Positions 63,201 to 64,000 of a DNA stretch of 64,000 bases are shown piece after piece. Origin of the DNA: Rotaria socialis (Eukaryota > Rotifera > Eurotatoria > Philodinida > Philodinidae); the NCBI GenBank assembly GCA_905331475.1, contig CAJNYU010003825.1, positions 1 to 64,000 on the forward strand, in the 5' to 3' direction. The first letter of the stretch is position 1. The number at the start of each line of letters is the position of its first letter. The notes beneath the pieces were generated by a model. It saw only the letters and a list, made by a program, of their open reading frames with translations, was not told the DNA's origin and did no database searches. The position numbers and the translations under genes are program-made.

Positions 63201-64000
63201 TATTTCTAGACGATCTGTTCAAACTATAATGATCAATGAAAATATGATTAAATGGCTTCTACCATTGTTAAGTAAATCAAATTCTCTGTCTGATTATACT
63301 TTAGGTAGAATAAAATTTTAGCTCAAAGATCAAAAATTTTTCTATTATTTGAATCTGAAAATATTTAGAATATGGTGTAGCTTTGCTAATGAATTTATGT
63401 TTACGCACTGAAGGTCGTAAGAAATGTGCTGAAGTTGCTGAGCAAGCTATAGCTGTACTTGCATCTCTACTATCTCATCCAAATCACGAAGTACTTTATT
63501 ATTATTATTATGCTTTATGTTAATTAATTCGTTTTTGAAACCTATTTAGACTAGACCCTATGTTAATTCATCGTTATATTCAATTTTAACACTGAAATCT
63601 GTACGTGACAAAGCCATTCAACAAGTAAGTAATCATGGGTATAAATTGATTATTTTAATCGATATTTTTTATGAATAATAGAATCTTGAAAGTCGTCTTC
63701 GAACTTTAATTCGAACAGACACAGCTAACTCCGAAACAAAAGGTCAATTGGAATTTTTACTTAATCTATTATGTAAAAGTGGTGATCAAATCATTGAACA
63801 ATCATCTGACAATGAACAAGATAATGATGATGTATAGAAACTATTCATAAAAAAAAATGTATATCAATCTTTCGTTTCTAGGAAGATCAAGATGTAATGG
63901 AAGCTGATTTAGATCTTGCCGATCAATTAAAAACAATGGATCAAGAACTAAATGGAGAAGATTTAATGCTTGCAAAATATACCTCACAAAAACCAACAGC
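60284..64000 (+). CDS. ARMC9: ARMC9 (LisH and armadillo-like ciliary protein), 3' end outside window
   Basis: Twelve exons seen: 60284-60466, 60520-60690, 60754-60912, 60969-61188, 61247-61394, 62042-62358, 62424-62547, 63210-63304, 63369-63490, 63550-63624, 63682-63831 and 63882 to the window end, about 627 residues so far. The N-terminal LisH motif ([24 protein letters not shown]) is followed by blocks colinear with human ARMC9: [114 protein letters not shown]; and the acidic [19 protein letters not shown]9 acts at the ciliary basal body, in the Joubert-syndrome protein module controlling ciliary tubulin modification and Hedgehog signalling. Introns after 61394 and 62547 are about 650 nt; the rest are 52-70. 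Confidence 0.95.

Noticed and set aside
1-64000. CRISPR arrays, prokaryotic operons, and virus-like elements
   Set aside because: No regularly spaced short repeats, no Shine-Dalgarno-led gene runs, and no capsid, envelope, reverse transcriptase or integrase-like frames were seen.

Overview
The window looks like nuclear DNA of a small-genome, AT-rich animal, most likely a bdelloid rotifer (Adineta/Rotaria type). The evidence is a metazoan gene set (P2X receptor, SKI/SKOR corepressor, NUP153, C2CD3, ARMC9), very short GT-AG introns (mostly 50-66 nt) cutting every gene into many exons, compact gene pairs, and AT-rich intergenic DNA. The rotifer assignment is inference; animal origin is secure. 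Exon joins were worked out by hand from splice signals, reading phase and family resemblance. Most boundaries close the reading frame exactly; one small exon is uncertain by a base.

Layout. 0.9-2.1 kb: secreted, catalytically dead trypsin-like protein with an N-terminal WxxW-type domain. 4.1-5.6 kb: SKI/SKOR-type corepressor. 6.3-9.9 kb: CFAP96 (+), converging on PDRG1 (-), then guanylate kinase (-). 11.1-12.0 kb: a TTAA-flanked fold-back element with C10/G10 terminal inverted repeats. 13.1-18.1 kb: BUD31 (-) and the FG nucleoporin NUP153 (-). 18.7-19.3 kb: a large inverted repeat. 20.4-31.0 kb: a 27-exon C2CD3 gene, followed closely by a one-exon gene whose product matches only the C-terminal end of CEP290. 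34.0-37.0 kb: P2X receptor (-). 37-45.5 kb: gene-free DNA with a CG-rich 'aacgg/ccgtt' island and the longest copy of a dispersed repeat. 45.5-50.1 kb: two neighbouring RRM plus coiled-coil genes (-). 50.6-51.1 kb: a short element with 16-bp terminal inverted repeats. 52.7-53.6 kb: coiled-coil protein (-). 54.7-56.9 kb: tandem-BRCT protein with an N-terminal Cys/His module (-). 57.2-60.0 kb: unrecognised multi-exon gene (-), divergent across 284 bp from ARMC9 (+), which runs off the right end.

How the genes relate. Four genes belong to cilium or centriole biology (CFAP96, C2CD3, the CEP290-tail gene, ARMC9). The rest are housekeeping (GUK1, BUD31, NUP153, PDRG1), signalling (P2X), transcriptional (SKOR) or genome maintenance (BRCT). 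Nothing suggests a prokaryote-like operon or a recent transferred cassette. The repeats are non-autonomous. One repeat family occurs three times in the window, and one copy nearly fills a C2CD3 intron.
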